DNA from: JBDRGD01 sp043818095
GTDB taxonomy: Bacteria > Chloroflexota > Dehalococcoidia > Dehalococcoidales > RBG-16-60-22
Length of the DNA: 10,064 nucleotides
Assembly (NCBI GenBank): GCA_043818095.1
Contig: JBDRGD010000160.1
Span: forward strand, 1 to 10,064
Reading direction: 5' to 3'
The first letter of the stretch is position 1; every line of letters starts with the position of its first letter. The position numbers were made by a program, and so were the translations under genes. Shown here piece after piece: positions 1-7,559 of this stretch. The notes under the pieces were generated by a model, which was not told the DNA's origin, did no database searches, and saw only the letters and a program-made list of their open reading frames with translations.

Positions 1-47
1 AACAGGTTGAATCGGCAATTGTTTCTTCGACCAGCAGTTATCCTTAC

Positions 48-68
48 GCAGCTAAGCGCTGCCTTTTT
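48..68 (+). terminator. Terminator-like hairpin upstream of gyrB
   Basis: A perfect 5-bp GC-rich stem, GCAGC (48-52) with GCTGC (58-62), encloses a 5-nt loop. After one C it is followed by five T (64-68). This is a short but classical rho-independent layout. It could end a + strand gene lying left of the window, or act as an attenuator in the gyrB leader. I found no convincing -35/-10 pair between 69 and 142, so the gyrB promoter stays unplaced. The rest of 1-142 shows nothing recognisable. Confidence 0.45.
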
Positions 69-131
69 CCCGGAGCTTTGCGCCTCTCATTCGCGGTATC
101 TCCTCGACGACTCGGACCGCAGATTTTCTTC

Positions 132-136
132 GGAGA
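132..136 (+). promoter_or_regulatory. Ribosome binding site of gyrB
   Basis: GGAGA lies 6 nt before the ATG at 143 and supports that start. A second in-frame ATG at 176 (residue 12) has only a weaker AGGG 4 nt upstream, although family similarity begins about there, so it remains possible. Confidence 0.6.
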
Positions 137-142
137 TTTAAG

Positions 143-2068
143 ATGACTTCAACTTCAAAGCCCAGCCAGGGCGAGATGAACAAGTATACCGCCAAGGATA
201 TCCAGGTCCTGGGCGGACGGGAGGCGGTGCGCCGCCGTCCCGGGATGTACATCGGCAGCACGGACCAGCGCGGGCTGCACCACGTCGTCTACGAGATTAT
301 CTACAACAGCGTCGACGAAGCCATGGCGGGCTTCTGCAATAAAATCGACGTTACCATCCACCAGGACAGCAGCATCACGGTAGTGGACAACGGCCGGGGC
401 ATCCCGGTGGAAATCCACCCCACCTCCAAGCGCTCCGCCCTGGAGACGGTAATGACCACGCTCCACGCCGGGGGCAAGTTCGGGGGCGGGGCCTACAAGG
501 TGTCCGGCGGTCTCCACGGGGTGGGGGCCTCCGTGGTCAACGCGCTCTCCTCCTACCTCTGCTGCGACGTCCACCGCGACGGCAAGCTGTACCGCCAGGA
601 GTACCAGCGGGGCATTCCCCAGGGGGATGTCACCGAAATCGGGGATACGGACCAGACCGGCACCACCATTACTTTCCTCGCCGACACCGAGATTTTCAGC
701 GAGCACACTTACGATTTCGATGTCCTCGCCGAGCGCGTGCGGGAAATCTCTTACCTCAACAGCGGCCTGGAAATAATAATCCGCGACGAGCGGGCGGACC
801 GGGAGCTGACCTTCTACTTCGAGGGGGGCATCGCCGGCTTCGTGCGCCACCTTAACCGGGGCAGAGTGGTGCGCCATCCCCGCCCCATCTACTTCACGAA
901 AACGGTCAACAGCACCGTCGTGGAGGCTGCTTTACAGTATAACGAGGGCTTCACCGAGTCCGTTTTCAGCTTCGCCAACTGCGTTAATACCGCCGACGGC
1001 GGAACGCACCTCACCGGGTTCCGCTCGGCGCTGACCCGCGTGCTCAACGACTACGCCCACAAGAACAAGCTGCTCAAGGACGACGAGCCGAACCTCACCG
1101 GGGAGGATGTCCGGGAGGGACTGACCGCCATCATCAGCGTGAAAATCGCCGAGCCCCAGTTCGAGGGGCAGACCAAGAGCAAGCTGGGGAACATCGAGGC
1201 GAAGAGCCACGTGGAGAGCGCCGTCAGCGAAGGGCTGGCGTTTTACCTGGAAGAGCACCCGGAAGAGGGCAAGAGGATCATCGACAAGTGCGTCACCGCC
1301 TCCAAGGCCCGGGAAGCGGCGCGGAAGGCGCGCGACCTGATTATCCGCAAGAGCAGCCTGGAGACCGGCACCCTTCCCGGCAAGCTGGCGGACTGCTCGG
1401 AGCGGGACCCCTCACAGTGCGAGGTCTTCCTGGTGGAGGGCGATTCCGCGGGCGGCTCCGCCAAGCAGGGACGCAACCGGCGCTTCCAGGCCATCCTTCC
1501 CCTGCGGGGCAAGATTATCAACGTGGAAAAAGCCCCCCCGGACAAGATGCTCGCCAATGAGGAAATCCGCACCATCATCACCGCGCTGGGGGCGGGCATC
1601 GATGAGACCTTCGATTCCACCCGGCTGCGCTACGACCGTGTCATCCTGATGACGGATGCCGACGTGGACGGCTCCCACATCCGCACGCTGCTGCTGACCT
1701 TCTTCTTCCGCCACATGGGCGAGCTCATCGGGGCGAAGCACCTCTTCATCGCCCAGCCGCCGCTTTACCGGATTAAGGTAGCCGGCGGGCAGCACTGGCT
1801 TTACTCCGAGCAGGAAAAAGAAGAGTTGTTGCGCCAGCATCCCGGCAAAAAGACCGAAGTGCAGCGCTACAAGGGTCTCGGCGAGATGACGCCGGAGCAG
1901 CTCTGGGAGACCACGATGAACCCGGCGACGCGCACCCTCCTCGAGGTGAACGTGGAAGAGGCGACACACGCCGACCACATTTTCCACGTGCTCATGGGCG
2001 GGGAAGTGCCGCCCCGGAAAGCCTTCATCCAGGCCCACGCCAAGAGCGTCACGAACCTGGATATCTAG
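143..2068 (+). CDS. gyrB: DNA gyrase subunit B
   Basis: ATPase subunit of the A2B2 type II topoisomerase that introduces negative supercoils in the cytoplasm. The 641 residues show the complete GyrB order. The GHKL ATPase domain has catalytic Glu51, Mg-binding Asn55, DNGRGIP from Asp82 and the lid GGLHGVGAS at 122-130. The transducer QTK loop is Gln343-Thr344-Lys345. The TOPRIM domain has EGDSAGG from Glu432 and DADVDG at 505-510. The C-terminal YKGLGEM motif follows. The length fits the compact GyrB class without the large insertion of enterobacterial GyrB. ParE is the main alternative, but QRGLHH and the overall pattern favour GyrB. Residue 54 is Tyr where most GyrB have Asp (VDN to IYN). 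The gene is not next to dnaA, dnaN or recF here. It converges on folE with a 7-nt gap, and its likely terminator lies inside folE. Confidence 0.96.
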   Translation: MTSTSKPSQGEMNKYTAKDIQVLGGREAVRRRPGMYIGSTDQRGLHHVVYEIIYNSVDEAMAGFCNKIDVTIHQDSSITVVDNGRGIPVEIHPTSKRSALETVMTTLHAGGKFGGGAYKVSGGLHGVGASVVNALSSYLCCDVHRDGKLYRQEYQRGIPQGDVTEIGDTDQTGTTITFLADTEIFSEHTYDFDVLAERVREISYLNSGLEIIIRDERADRELTFYFEGGIAGFVRHLNRGRVVRHPRPIYFTKTVNSTVVEAALQYNEGFTESVFSFANCVNTADGGTHLTGFRSALTRVLNDYAHKNKLLKDDEPNLTGEDVREGLTAIISVKIAEPQFEGQTKSKLGNIEAKSHVESAVSEGLAFYLEEHPEEGKRIIDKCVTASKAREAARKARDLIIRKSSLETGTLPGKLADCSERDPSQCEVFLVEGDSAGGSAKQGRNRRFQAILPLRGKIINVEKAPPDKMLANEEIRTIITALGAGIDETFDSTRLRYDRVILMTDADVDGSHIRTLLLTFFFRHMGELIGAKHLFIAQPPLYRIKVAGGQHWLYSEQEKEELLRQHPGKKTEVQRYKGLGEMTPEQLWETTMNPATRTLLEVNVEEATHADHIFHVLMGGEVPPRKAFIQAHAKSVTNLDI

Positions 2069-2075
2069 TCGGCGC

Positions 2076-2648
2076 TCAGTCCAGCTTTCCCCTTATCAGC
2101 GAGAAGAACTCCGCCCGGCTGGCGGACTTTTTCCGGAAAGCCCCCCGGATGGCCGAGGTGATGACGTTGCTGCCGGGCTTCTTGATGCCCCGCATCACCA
2201 TGCAGAGGTGCTCCGCCTGGACCACCACCGCCACGCCCGCCGGCTTTATCCCGACGTCGATGGCGTCCGCTATCTCCGTGGTCAGCCTTTCCTGCACCTG
2301 GGGACGTCGGGCGATGATTTCCACCACTCGCGCCAGCTTGCTGATGCCCACGATGCGCCCGGCCTCGTTCGGGATATAGCCCACGTGAGCGACCCCGTAA
2401 AAGGGCAGCAGGTGGTGCTCGCACATGGAATAGAAGGGGATGTCCTTCAGGACCACCATCTCCCGGTGGCCCAGCTCGAAGCCCACCGTCAGCTCTGCCT
2501 TGGGGTCTTTGCCCAGGCCGTCGAAAAGCTCGGTGTACATCTCCGCCACGCGCTCCGGGGTGCCCCGGAGACCTTCGCGCCGGGGGTCTTCCCCGATGGC
2601 GACGATGATCTCCTTGACCGCCTTGTTGATGCTTTCCCCGTCAATCAT
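2076..2648 (-). CDS. folE: GTP cyclohydrolase I
   Basis: Converts GTP to 7,8-dihydroneopterin triphosphate plus formate, the first step of tetrahydrofolate and pterin synthesis, as a cytoplasmic homodecamer. At 190 aa it is normal for the bacterial FolE core. Visible hallmarks are LRGTPERVA near 27-35, the zinc-site motif MCEHH with Cys76 and His79, His147 and Cys149 in AEHLCM (the third zinc ligand region), and the GTP-site stretch around [13 protein letters not shown]. The ATG has a strong AAGGAGG (2654-2660) 5 nt upstream, and the thrC stop TAA (2659-2661) overlaps that site, so the two are probably translated from one mRNA with coupling. It is the last gene of the four-gene run. Its stop lies 7 nt from the gyrB stop, and no intrinsic terminator in its own direction was found. 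Confidence 0.96.
   Translation of the reverse strand: MIDGESINKAVKEIIVAIGEDPRREGLRGTPERVAEMYTELFDGLGKDPKAELTVGFELGHREMVVLKDIPFYSMCEHHLLPFYGVAHVGYIPNEAGRIVGISKLARVVEIIARRPQVQERLTTEIADAIDVGIKPAGVAVVVQAEHLCMVMRGIKKPGSNVITSAIRGAFRKKSASRAEFFSLIRGKLD
2110..2132 (+). terminator. Candidate gyrB terminator inside the folE 3' end
   Basis: TCCGCC (2110-2115) pairs perfectly with GGCGGA (2121-2126) around a 5-nt loop. After one C it is followed by TTTTT (2128-2132). It starts about 40 nt after the gyrB stop and is oriented to end gyrB transcription, while on the other strand it encodes part of the FolE C-terminus. The stem and T-run are seen directly; terminator function is inferred. Confidence 0.55.
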
Positions 2649-2658
2649 ACCCGCCTCC

Positions 2659-3714
2659 TTATCTGCCCCAACCCAGCGCCTTCTCCACCGCCGGCAGGTC
2701 CGCGGGGAGTTCCAGGAAGGGCGGGACGTTCTTCAGTGCCGTTTCCGTGTCCTTCAGCCCGTTGCCGGTGATGACGCAGACCACCGTCTTCCCGGTGAAG
2801 TCCATGCCCTGCTCGCGCAGCTTGAGCAGCCCCGCCATGGAAGCCGCGGAGGCTGGCTCGCCGAAGATGCCGGCCGCCGAAGCCAGCAGTTTCTGGGCGG
2901 CAAGGATTTCGGCGTCGCTGACCGTGTCAATCCTCCCCCCGGACTCGTCGCGGGCGGCTTCCGCCTTTTTCCAGCTTGCCGGGTTGCCGATACGGATGGC
3001 CGTGGCCACCGTTTCCGGGTTGGTCACAGGGTGCCCGAGCACGATGGGCGCGGCCCCCTCCGCCTGGAAGCCCATCATCTTCGGTTTCTGCCGGGCTTTG
3101 CCCGCCCGGTGGTATTCCTGGAAGCCCTTCCAGTAAGCGGTGATGTTCCCGGCGTTACCGACCGGGATGAAGAGATAGTCCGGCGCTTCGCCCAGGACAT
3201 CCACGACCTCGAAGGCGGCGGTCTTTTGCCCCTCGATGCGGTTAGGATTCAGCGAGTTGACCAGGCTGACCGGGTATTTGTCCGTGAGGGCGCGGACAAC
3301 CTGCAGCGCCTGGTCAAAGTTGCCCTCCAGGGAGACAATCCTGGCGCCGTAAATCACCGCCTGGGCTAGCTTCCCGAGGGCGATGTTGCCCCGGGGGACG
3401 ATAATTATCGTTTGCAGGCCGCAGTAGGCCCCGAAAGCCGCCGCCGAGGCGCTGGTGTTCCCGGTGGAGGCGCACATAATCGTCTTGCTGCCCTCTTCCA
3501 GCGCCTTGGCAATCGCTACGACCATGCCCCGGTCCTTGAAGGAGCCGGTGGGATTGCACCCCTCCAGCTTGAAATAAAGGGCGCCGCAGCCGACCTGCCG
3601 CGCCAGCGCCTCGCTTTTTACCAGGGGGGTGTCCGCTTCTCCGATAGTGAAAATAGGGGTATTCGGGGTCAGGGGCAGGTATTCCCGGTAGCGCTGAAGA
3701 ATCGATTCTTTCAC
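2659..3714 (-). CDS. thrC: Threonine synthase
   Basis: PLP enzyme converting O-phospho-L-homoserine to L-threonine and phosphate in the cytoplasm. The 351 residues match the short threonine synthase class. The N-terminus has the typical RYREYLPLT pattern, then GEADTPLV. The PLP Schiff-base lysine is Lys60 in [15 protein letters not shown] follows, and VGNAGN is a glycine-rich phosphate-binding loop. The start is GTG (3712-3714), supported by AGAAGG (3720-3725) 5 nt upstream, which overlaps the hom stop codon. It lies 9 nt after hom and overlaps the folE ribosome binding site at its own stop. Pairing with hom fits threonine synthesis; homoserine kinase (thrB) is absent from the window and must be encoded elsewhere. 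Other fold-type II PLP enzymes such as threonine dehydratase are less likely given the N-terminal motif and the hom neighbour. Confidence 0.95.
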   Translation of the reverse strand: MKESILQRYREYLPLTPNTPIFTIGEADTPLVKSEALARQVGCGALYFKLEGCNPTGSFKDRGMVVAIAKALEEGSKTIMCASTGNTSASAAAFGAYCGLQTIIIVPRGNIALGKLAQAVIYGARIVSLEGNFDQALQVVRALTDKYPVSLVNSLNPNRIEGQKTAAFEVVDVLGEAPDYLFIPVGNAGNITAYWKGFQEYHRAGKARQKPKMMGFQAEGAAPIVLGHPVTNPETVATAIRIGNPASWKKAEAARDESGGRIDTVSDAEILAAQKLLASAAGIFGEPASAASMAGLLKLREQGMDFTGKTVVCVITGNGLKDTETALKNVPPFLELPADLPAVEKALGWGR

Positions 3715-3723
3715 GGTTACCTT

Positions 3724-5040
3724 CTAGATGTTCTCCATCCGTAGGAAATTGCTGATTTCCGCGACGACGTCCAGCCGGCTAAGCTTCTGCAAAGCTGCCT
3801 GCATCGCTTTTTCCGAGGCCTCGTGGGTGGTGAGCACCACCTCCGCGGTCTGGGCTTCGGGCTCCTGCTGTATGGCAGCGGAGATGCTGATATCCAGGTC
3901 ACCGAATACCCGGGAAATCTTGGCGAGAACGCCGGGATGGTCCGCCGCCCGGATGCGGAGGTAGTAGCGGGTGCGGATTTCGGACATGGGCTTCAGTTTT
4001 TTCCCGGAAGCGGGGACGGCCGGGGGATGGCTGCCGGAACCGAAGGAGATTTTCCGCGCGGTGGAAACAACATCACTGACCACGGCGCTGCTGGTGGGCC
4101 GGGCGCCTGCCCCCTCCCCGAAAAAGATGACCTTGCCGATAAGGTCGCCCTCCACCTCGACCGCGTTATACACGCCGTCCACCTTCGCCATGAAGGAGTC
4201 TTCGGAAATCAGCACCGGGTGCACGCGGACCTCGATGGCACCGTCGCTCTGCTTGGCGATGGCGAGCAGCTTGATGGCGAGGCCCAGCTCCCGGGCGTAG
4301 CGGAAGTCCTGGCTGCCCATCCGCGAGATGCCCTCGCAGTAAATCGCTTCCGGGGGTACCGGGACCTGAAACGCCAGCGAAGCCAGGATAGCCAGCTTGT
4401 ACCTGGCATCATAACCCTCGATGTCGTTCACGGGGTCAGCTTCGGCATAGCCCATCTGCTGGGCGAGCTTCAGCGCCTCGGCGAAGTCCATGCCGTCGCG
4501 CGCCATGCGGGTGAGGATATAGTTGGTGGTCCCGTTGATGATGGCGTAAATACCCTTGATTTCATTGGCGACGAGGTCGTGCTTGAAGGGGGCGATGAGC
4601 GGGATGCCGCCGCCGACGCTGGCTTCATACTGGATGCCTACGCCATGCTGCCGCGCCAGCGCCAGGAGCTCGGGGCCGTGCTTGGCGATGACCTCCTTGT
4701 TGGCGGTGACGACGTGTTTCCCGCCGGAGAGGGCCTTCTTGATATAGCTCAGGGCGGGCTCTTCCCCGCCGATCAGCTCGATGATAATGTCAATCCCGGC
4801 ATCGCCGAAAAACTCCCCGTCGTCGGTAGTGAAGAGGGCGCGGGGCAGTTTTTGCGCCACGGGACGTTCCAGGTCCGCGGGGAGGACTTTTATCCGGCGC
4901 AGCTCAATGGGGACGCCCGCCTGCTCGGAAAGGACCTTCGCCCGGTCCCGCAGGACACTGGCGACCTGCCCGCCGATAACGCCCAGCCCCATCAGGCCGA
5001 TGCCGATGCTGTCTCTTTTTACCGCTTTGTCGCTTTTCAT
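3724..5040 (-). CDS. hom: Homoserine dehydrogenase with C-terminal ACT domain
   Basis: Reduces L-aspartate-4-semialdehyde to L-homoserine with NAD(P)H, the branch point toward threonine and methionine. The 438 residues show an N-terminal Rossmann domain with GLMGLGVIGG at 15-24 and the active-site region TANK with Lys115. The catalytic domain has NGTTNYIL near 170-177, Glu200 in AEADP, and Asp211 and Lys215 in DARYKLAIL, matching the acid/lysine spacing of the family. A C-terminal ACT domain from about residue 355 probably binds an amino acid such as threonine for feedback control. It is a stand-alone enzyme, not an aspartokinase fusion. The ATG at 5040 has no good Shine-Dalgarno sequence and lies 14 nt after the foldase stop, so initiation may depend on coupling. 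It leads directly into thrC. Confidence 0.95.
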   Translation of the reverse strand: MKSDKAVKRDSIGIGLMGLGVIGGQVASVLRDRAKVLSEQAGVPIELRRIKVLPADLERPVAQKLPRALFTTDDGEFFGDAGIDIIIELIGGEEPALSYIKKALSGGKHVVTANKEVIAKHGPELLALARQHGVGIQYEASVGGGIPLIAPFKHDLVANEIKGIYAIINGTTNYILTRMARDGMDFAEALKLAQQMGYAEADPVNDIEGYDARYKLAILASLAFQVPVPPEAIYCEGISRMGSQDFRYARELGLAIKLLAIAKQSDGAIEVRVHPVLISEDSFMAKVDGVYNAVEVEGDLIGKVIFFGEGAGARPTSSAVVSDVVSTARKISFGSGSHPPAVPASGKKLKPMSEIRTRYYLRIRAADHPGVLAKISRVFGDLDISISAAIQQEPEAQTAEVVLTTHEASEKAMQAALQKLSRLDVVAEISNFLRMENI

Positions 5041-5054
5041 TAATTCAAGGCCAC

Positions 5055-6329
5055 TTATGGATTCAGGACCGCTTTGACCGCCCGGTCTTTCTGGTCGGTC
5101 GTCAGCGAGCTTTCCACCTGGTTGGCGGGGTCAGTCCAGAGCTGGGCGACCCACCAGTCCAGCGCCTGCACCTTAAGCAGGTCGCGGTCTTCCCTGGTTA
5201 TTTCCCGGTCGTCTTCCTTTTCGACGACCTTGATGAGCCAGTAGCCGCCCTGGGTAGCGATGGTCTTGTCCTGGAGTGCCGGGCTGACCACGTCCAGCGC
5301 CATTTCTCCGCCGAAGACATAATCGTTAAAAACGGTGGAGGCCTGGCCCTCCTGGATAATGCCCACGTCGCCCCCGTTATCCTTTGCATTGGGCAGCTGC
5401 GAGAATTCCCCGGCCAGCGCGGCGAAGTCCTCCCCGTTCTCCAGGCGGGCAAGCACCTTCTCCGCTTCGTCGGCGCTGCCCAAAGCCATCGCCAGCACGT
5501 GGGCGCTGGTCTTTTCCTCGTCTTCCCAGCTGAGGACCTTAATCAGCCAGTAGCCCACGTGCTTCTGGATGTCGGCATCCAGGCGCGGCTGGCTCAGGGT
5601 GCCCACGGGGGAGCCGAAAGCATAGTCTTCCACCACGCCGGTTCCCATCATGCTCGGCAGGACGCCGGCGGGGTGCCAGCCGAGGTCTCCTTCCCGGGTA
5701 CTGGTCGCGGGTTCCAGGGAAAACTCCCTGGCCAGGGCGGTGAAATCTTCCCCGTTGACAAGCTGCTGCCGGATATCCGCTGCCTGTTGCTCGCTCTCCA
5801 GCAGCATCGCCATCACGTGCACCTGTTCCGCGCTTTTCGGCACCTCTCGTTCAAAGTGGACGTCCAGCAGCCTGTTCAGGGTGAGGTTGTACCGCACCGC
5901 GTCCAGGGCGGCCTGGTTCTCAGGGAGGCTCCCCCGGGCACGCTCCTCTTCTATTTCATCCCGGGTAATGTTGACGCCGAGGTCGGCGGCAGCTCCGCGG
6001 GTCAGCTCCATGGTTTCGATTTCCGTGACCACCTGGTCCGCCAGGCTGTACAATGTCTGGGCCTGCTGCCCCTGTCCCCGTATTTTCAGGGAATCAATAT
6101 AATAGCCCAGGTTGAAATGGCGGCCGTTCACCGTGATGACGGTCTGACGCAGCGGCAGGAAATCGCTGATGAACCAGCCCAGCAGTATCATCAGCAAGAC
6201 CGCCCCGATGACGCTTGCCCCGGCGATGAAAATCAAGCGCTGGCGCCGCTGCTGCTGTTCCCATTTCGCCAGCTGGCGGCGGGTAAGCTCGCGCGGGGGC
6301 TTCTGTACCTTCTTTTTCTTCTTGGCCAA
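5055..6329 (-). CDS. Membrane-anchored parvulin-type peptidyl-prolyl isomerase, two rotamase domains
   Basis: Probable extracytoplasmic foldase of the PrsA/SurA/PpiD type, 424 aa. Residues 1-31 are strongly basic and Lys-rich (KKKKK at 3-7), followed by one hydrophobic segment at about 32-57. This predicts an uncleaved N-in anchor with the rest outside. Residues 58-160 resemble a SurA-like N-terminal chaperone region (VNGRHF near 68). Two PpiC-type rotamase repeats follow, at about 166-268 and 273-372. Each begins with the conserved strand His (His171, His277) and has GEDFxALAxEFS and GDxG. The usual GYHIIKV near the end of each repeat is GYWLIKV (Trp261, Trp364), so the second conserved His is lost in both. 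The start is TTG, backed by AAAGGAG (6336-6342) 6 nt upstream. It heads the hom-thrC-folE run with a 14-nt gap. It may be more chaperone than isomerase. Confidence 0.88.
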   Translation of the reverse strand: MAKKKKKVQKPPRELTRRQLAKWEQQQRRQRLIFIAGASVIGAVLLMILLGWFISDFLPLRQTVITVNGRHFNLGYYIDSLKIRGQGQQAQTLYSLADQVVTEIETMELTRGAAADLGVNITRDEIEEERARGSLPENQAALDAVRYNLTLNRLLDVHFEREVPKSAEQVHVMAMLLESEQQAADIRQQLVNGEDFTALAREFSLEPATSTREGDLGWHPAGVLPSMMGTGVVEDYAFGSPVGTLSQPRLDADIQKHVGYWLIKVLSWEDEEKTSAHVLAMALGSADEAEKVLARLENGEDFAALAGEFSQLPNAKDNGGDVGIIQEGQASTVFNDYVFGGEMALDVVSPALQDKTIATQGGYWLIKVVEKEDDREITREDRDLLKVQALDWWVAQLWTDPANQVESSLTTDQKDRAVKAVLNP

Positions 6330-6331
6330 TT

Positions 6332-6346
6332 CCGGCTCCTTTCCGG
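6332..6346 (-). promoter_or_regulatory. Strong ribosome binding site of the foldase, in a hairpin loop
   Basis: AAAGGAG (6336-6342) stands 6 nt before the TTG start at 6329 and decides for that non-ATG start. It is flanked by CCGG on both sides (6343-6346 and 6332-6335), which can pair as a 4-bp GC stem presenting the site in a 7-nt loop. The sequence is direct; any effect of the stem is inference. Confidence 0.65.
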
Positions 6347-6437
6347 TAAAACAGGTAGCTGACCATATCTTAATGCATCAATGGGACTTTTTTCAATTGG
6401 CTATCCGATATTTTACGTTGACAGCCAACCGGTAAAA
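6343..6437 (+). repeat. Two direct copies of CCGGTAAAA in the divergent control region
   Basis: CCGGTAAAA occurs at 6343-6351, next to the foldase ribosome binding site, and again at 6429-6437, in the tal promoter spacer. The core GTAAAA also occurs inverted at 6411-6416. Three copies of a 6-mer in under 100 bp, two of them extended to 9 bp, suggest regulator half-sites but could be chance in AT-rich DNA. Confidence 0.4.
6367..6396 (-). promoter_or_regulatory. Candidate promoter of the foldase-hom-thrC-folE operon
   Basis: On the - strand, TTGAAA (6391-6396) and TAAGAT (6367-6372) are separated by 18 nt, matching the sigma-70 consensus at five and four of six positions. It points toward the TTG start 37 nt downstream. 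Only moderate similarity, but it lies in the AT-rich divergent gap where a promoter is needed. Confidence 0.4.
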
Positions 6438-6438
6438 T
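6410..6438. promoter_or_regulatory. 29-bp near-palindrome over the tal promoter, candidate operator
   Basis: ATTTTAC-GTTG (6410-6420) is the inverted complement of CAAC-CG-GTAAAAT (6426-6438), apart from a 2-nt insertion (CG), around a 5-nt centre ACAGC. It covers the tal -35 box and most of the spacer, where a dimeric repressor would block RNA polymerase. No regulator gene is in the window, and the binding protein is unknown. Confidence 0.4.
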
Positions 6439-6447
6439 TGCTATTTT
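6418..6447 (+). promoter_or_regulatory. Candidate sigma-70 promoter of tal
   Basis: A perfect -35 TTGACA (6418-6423) and -10 TATTTT (6442-6447) are separated by 18 nt. The predicted start of transcription near 6454 leaves a very short leader before the ribosome binding site AAGGAGG (6460-6466) and the ATG at 6471. Confidence 0.6.
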
Positions 6448-6470
6448 GTTTCTGGGCATAAGGAGGAGAC

Positions 6471-7559
6471 ATGAACCGGCTGAAAGCAGTACAGGAGTTG
6501 GGACAATCTATCTGGCTGGACTTCATCCGCCGTGACCTGCTGACCGGCGGCAAGCTGCGGCAGATGGTGGCGGAGGGGATAAGGGGCATGACCAGCAATC
6601 CCACCATCTTCCAGCAAGCGATTGCCGGGAGCACGGAGTACGACGCGGACATCACCGCCATCCTGAAAGCGGAGCCGGGGATTGCCACCCAGGACCTGTA
6701 CGAGCGGCTGGCGGTGGAGGACATCCGGATGACCGCCGATATCCTGCGTCCCGTCTACGCACAGAGCGGGAAAGTGGACGGCATGGTCAGCCTGGAGGTA
6801 TCGCCACGGCTGGCGGACGACGCGGAGGGGACCCTTGCCGAGGCCCGGCGCCTCTGGCGGCTGGTGGACCGGCCCAACCTGATGATAAAGGTCCCCGCCA
6901 CCCCGGCGGGCATCCGGGCGGGGGCGCCGCTGATTGCCGAAGGCATCAACGTCAACTTTACCCTGATGTTCTCCCTGGGGCACTATGACGCGGTGGCGCA
7001 CGCCTACCTGGGCGGCCTGGAGAAGACCCCCCGCCCCGCGGAGGTCACCTCGGTGGCCTCTTTCTTCGTCAGCCGCGTGGACACCTACGTCGACCGCGCG
7101 CTGGAGAAAATCGGTACCCCGGCGGCACTGGCCCTGCGGGGCAGGGCGGCCATCGCCAATACCAGGCTGGCTTACCGCCGTTTCCGGGAAATTTTCGACG
7201 GGGCGGAGTTCGCCGCCCTGAAAAAGCGCGGCGCCCGCGTCCAGCGTCCCCTCTGGGGGAGCACCAGCACCAAGAACCCCGCCTACTCCGATGTGCTTTA
7301 CCTGGAAAACCTGATTGGCCCGGACACGGTAAACACCGTCCCGCCGGACGCCCTGGAAGCTTTCCTGGACCACGGGAAGGCGCGCCCCACCCTCGAAGAA
7401 GGGGGGGAGGAAACGGAGAAAGTGCTGGCGGAACTGGGGAAACTGGGAGTCGACCTGGATGCCATCACCGAGCAGCTCCAGGTGGACGGCGTCAAGGCGT
7501 TCGCCGATTCTTTTGAAAAGCTGCTGGCGGCGCTGGAGGAGAAGCGGCATGCCGGCTAG
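6471..7559 (+). CDS. tal: Transaldolase
   Basis: Transfers a dihydroxyacetone unit between sedoheptulose 7-phosphate and glyceraldehyde 3-phosphate in the non-oxidative pentose phosphate pathway, in the cytoplasm. At 362 aa it fits the longer transaldolase subfamily found in actinobacteria and cyanobacteria rather than the roughly 220-aa TalC/fructose-6-phosphate aldolase type. Seen are IWLDFIRRDL with Asp17, MTSNPTIF at 40-47, VSLEVSPRLA with Glu109, and the Schiff-base lysine Lys140 in MIKVPAT. VSRVDTYVD and GSTSTKNP follow further on. The ATG has an excellent AAGGAGG site 4 nt upstream. It is apparently monocistronic, divergent from the foldase operon and convergent with mce, whose stop codon overlaps its own. 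No transketolase or glucose-6-phosphate isomerase domain is fused to it. Confidence 0.95.
   Translation: MNRLKAVQELGQSIWLDFIRRDLLTGGKLRQMVAEGIRGMTSNPTIFQQAIAGSTEYDADITAILKAEPGIATQDLYERLAVEDIRMTADILRPVYAQSGKVDGMVSLEVSPRLADDAEGTLAEARRLWRLVDRPNLMIKVPATPAGIRAGAPLIAEGINVNFTLMFSLGHYDAVAHAYLGGLEKTPRPAEVTSVASFFVSRVDTYVDRALEKIGTPAALALRGRAAIANTRLAYRRFREIFDGAEFAALKKRGARVQRPLWGSTSTKNPAYSDVLYLENLIGPDTVNTVPPDALEAFLDHGKARPTLEEGGEETEKVLAELGKLGVDLDAITEQLQVDGVKAFADSFEKLLAALEEKRHAG

Noticed and set aside
38..46. TTATCCTTA, a partial DnaA-box match near gyrB
   Set aside because: A single 7-of-9 match with no clustered boxes, AT-rich unwinding element or dnaA/dnaN neighbours. It is not evidence for an origin.
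1..141. Two + strand frames open from the window edge up to the gyrB start (one ending TAA at 139-141, one ending TGA at 144-146)
   Set aside because: Either could be the tail of an upstream gene, but both frames cannot be real, neither shows a recognisable motif, and a T-tailed hairpin lies within them.
2018..2060. Possible folE terminator in the gyrB 3' end, read on the - strand
   Set aside because: Short GC pairings are possible, but no T-run follows any of them on the - strand.
3823..5043. 406-codon open frame on the + strand opposite hom
   Set aside because: Shadow of hom: no family motif, biased Gly/Asp/Ala composition, and no independent ribosome binding site that I could credit.
6441..7550. 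369-codon open frame on the - strand opposite tal
   Set aside because: Shadow of tal, which has full family motifs and a strong ribosome binding site. The antisense product is compositionally biased and unrecognisable.
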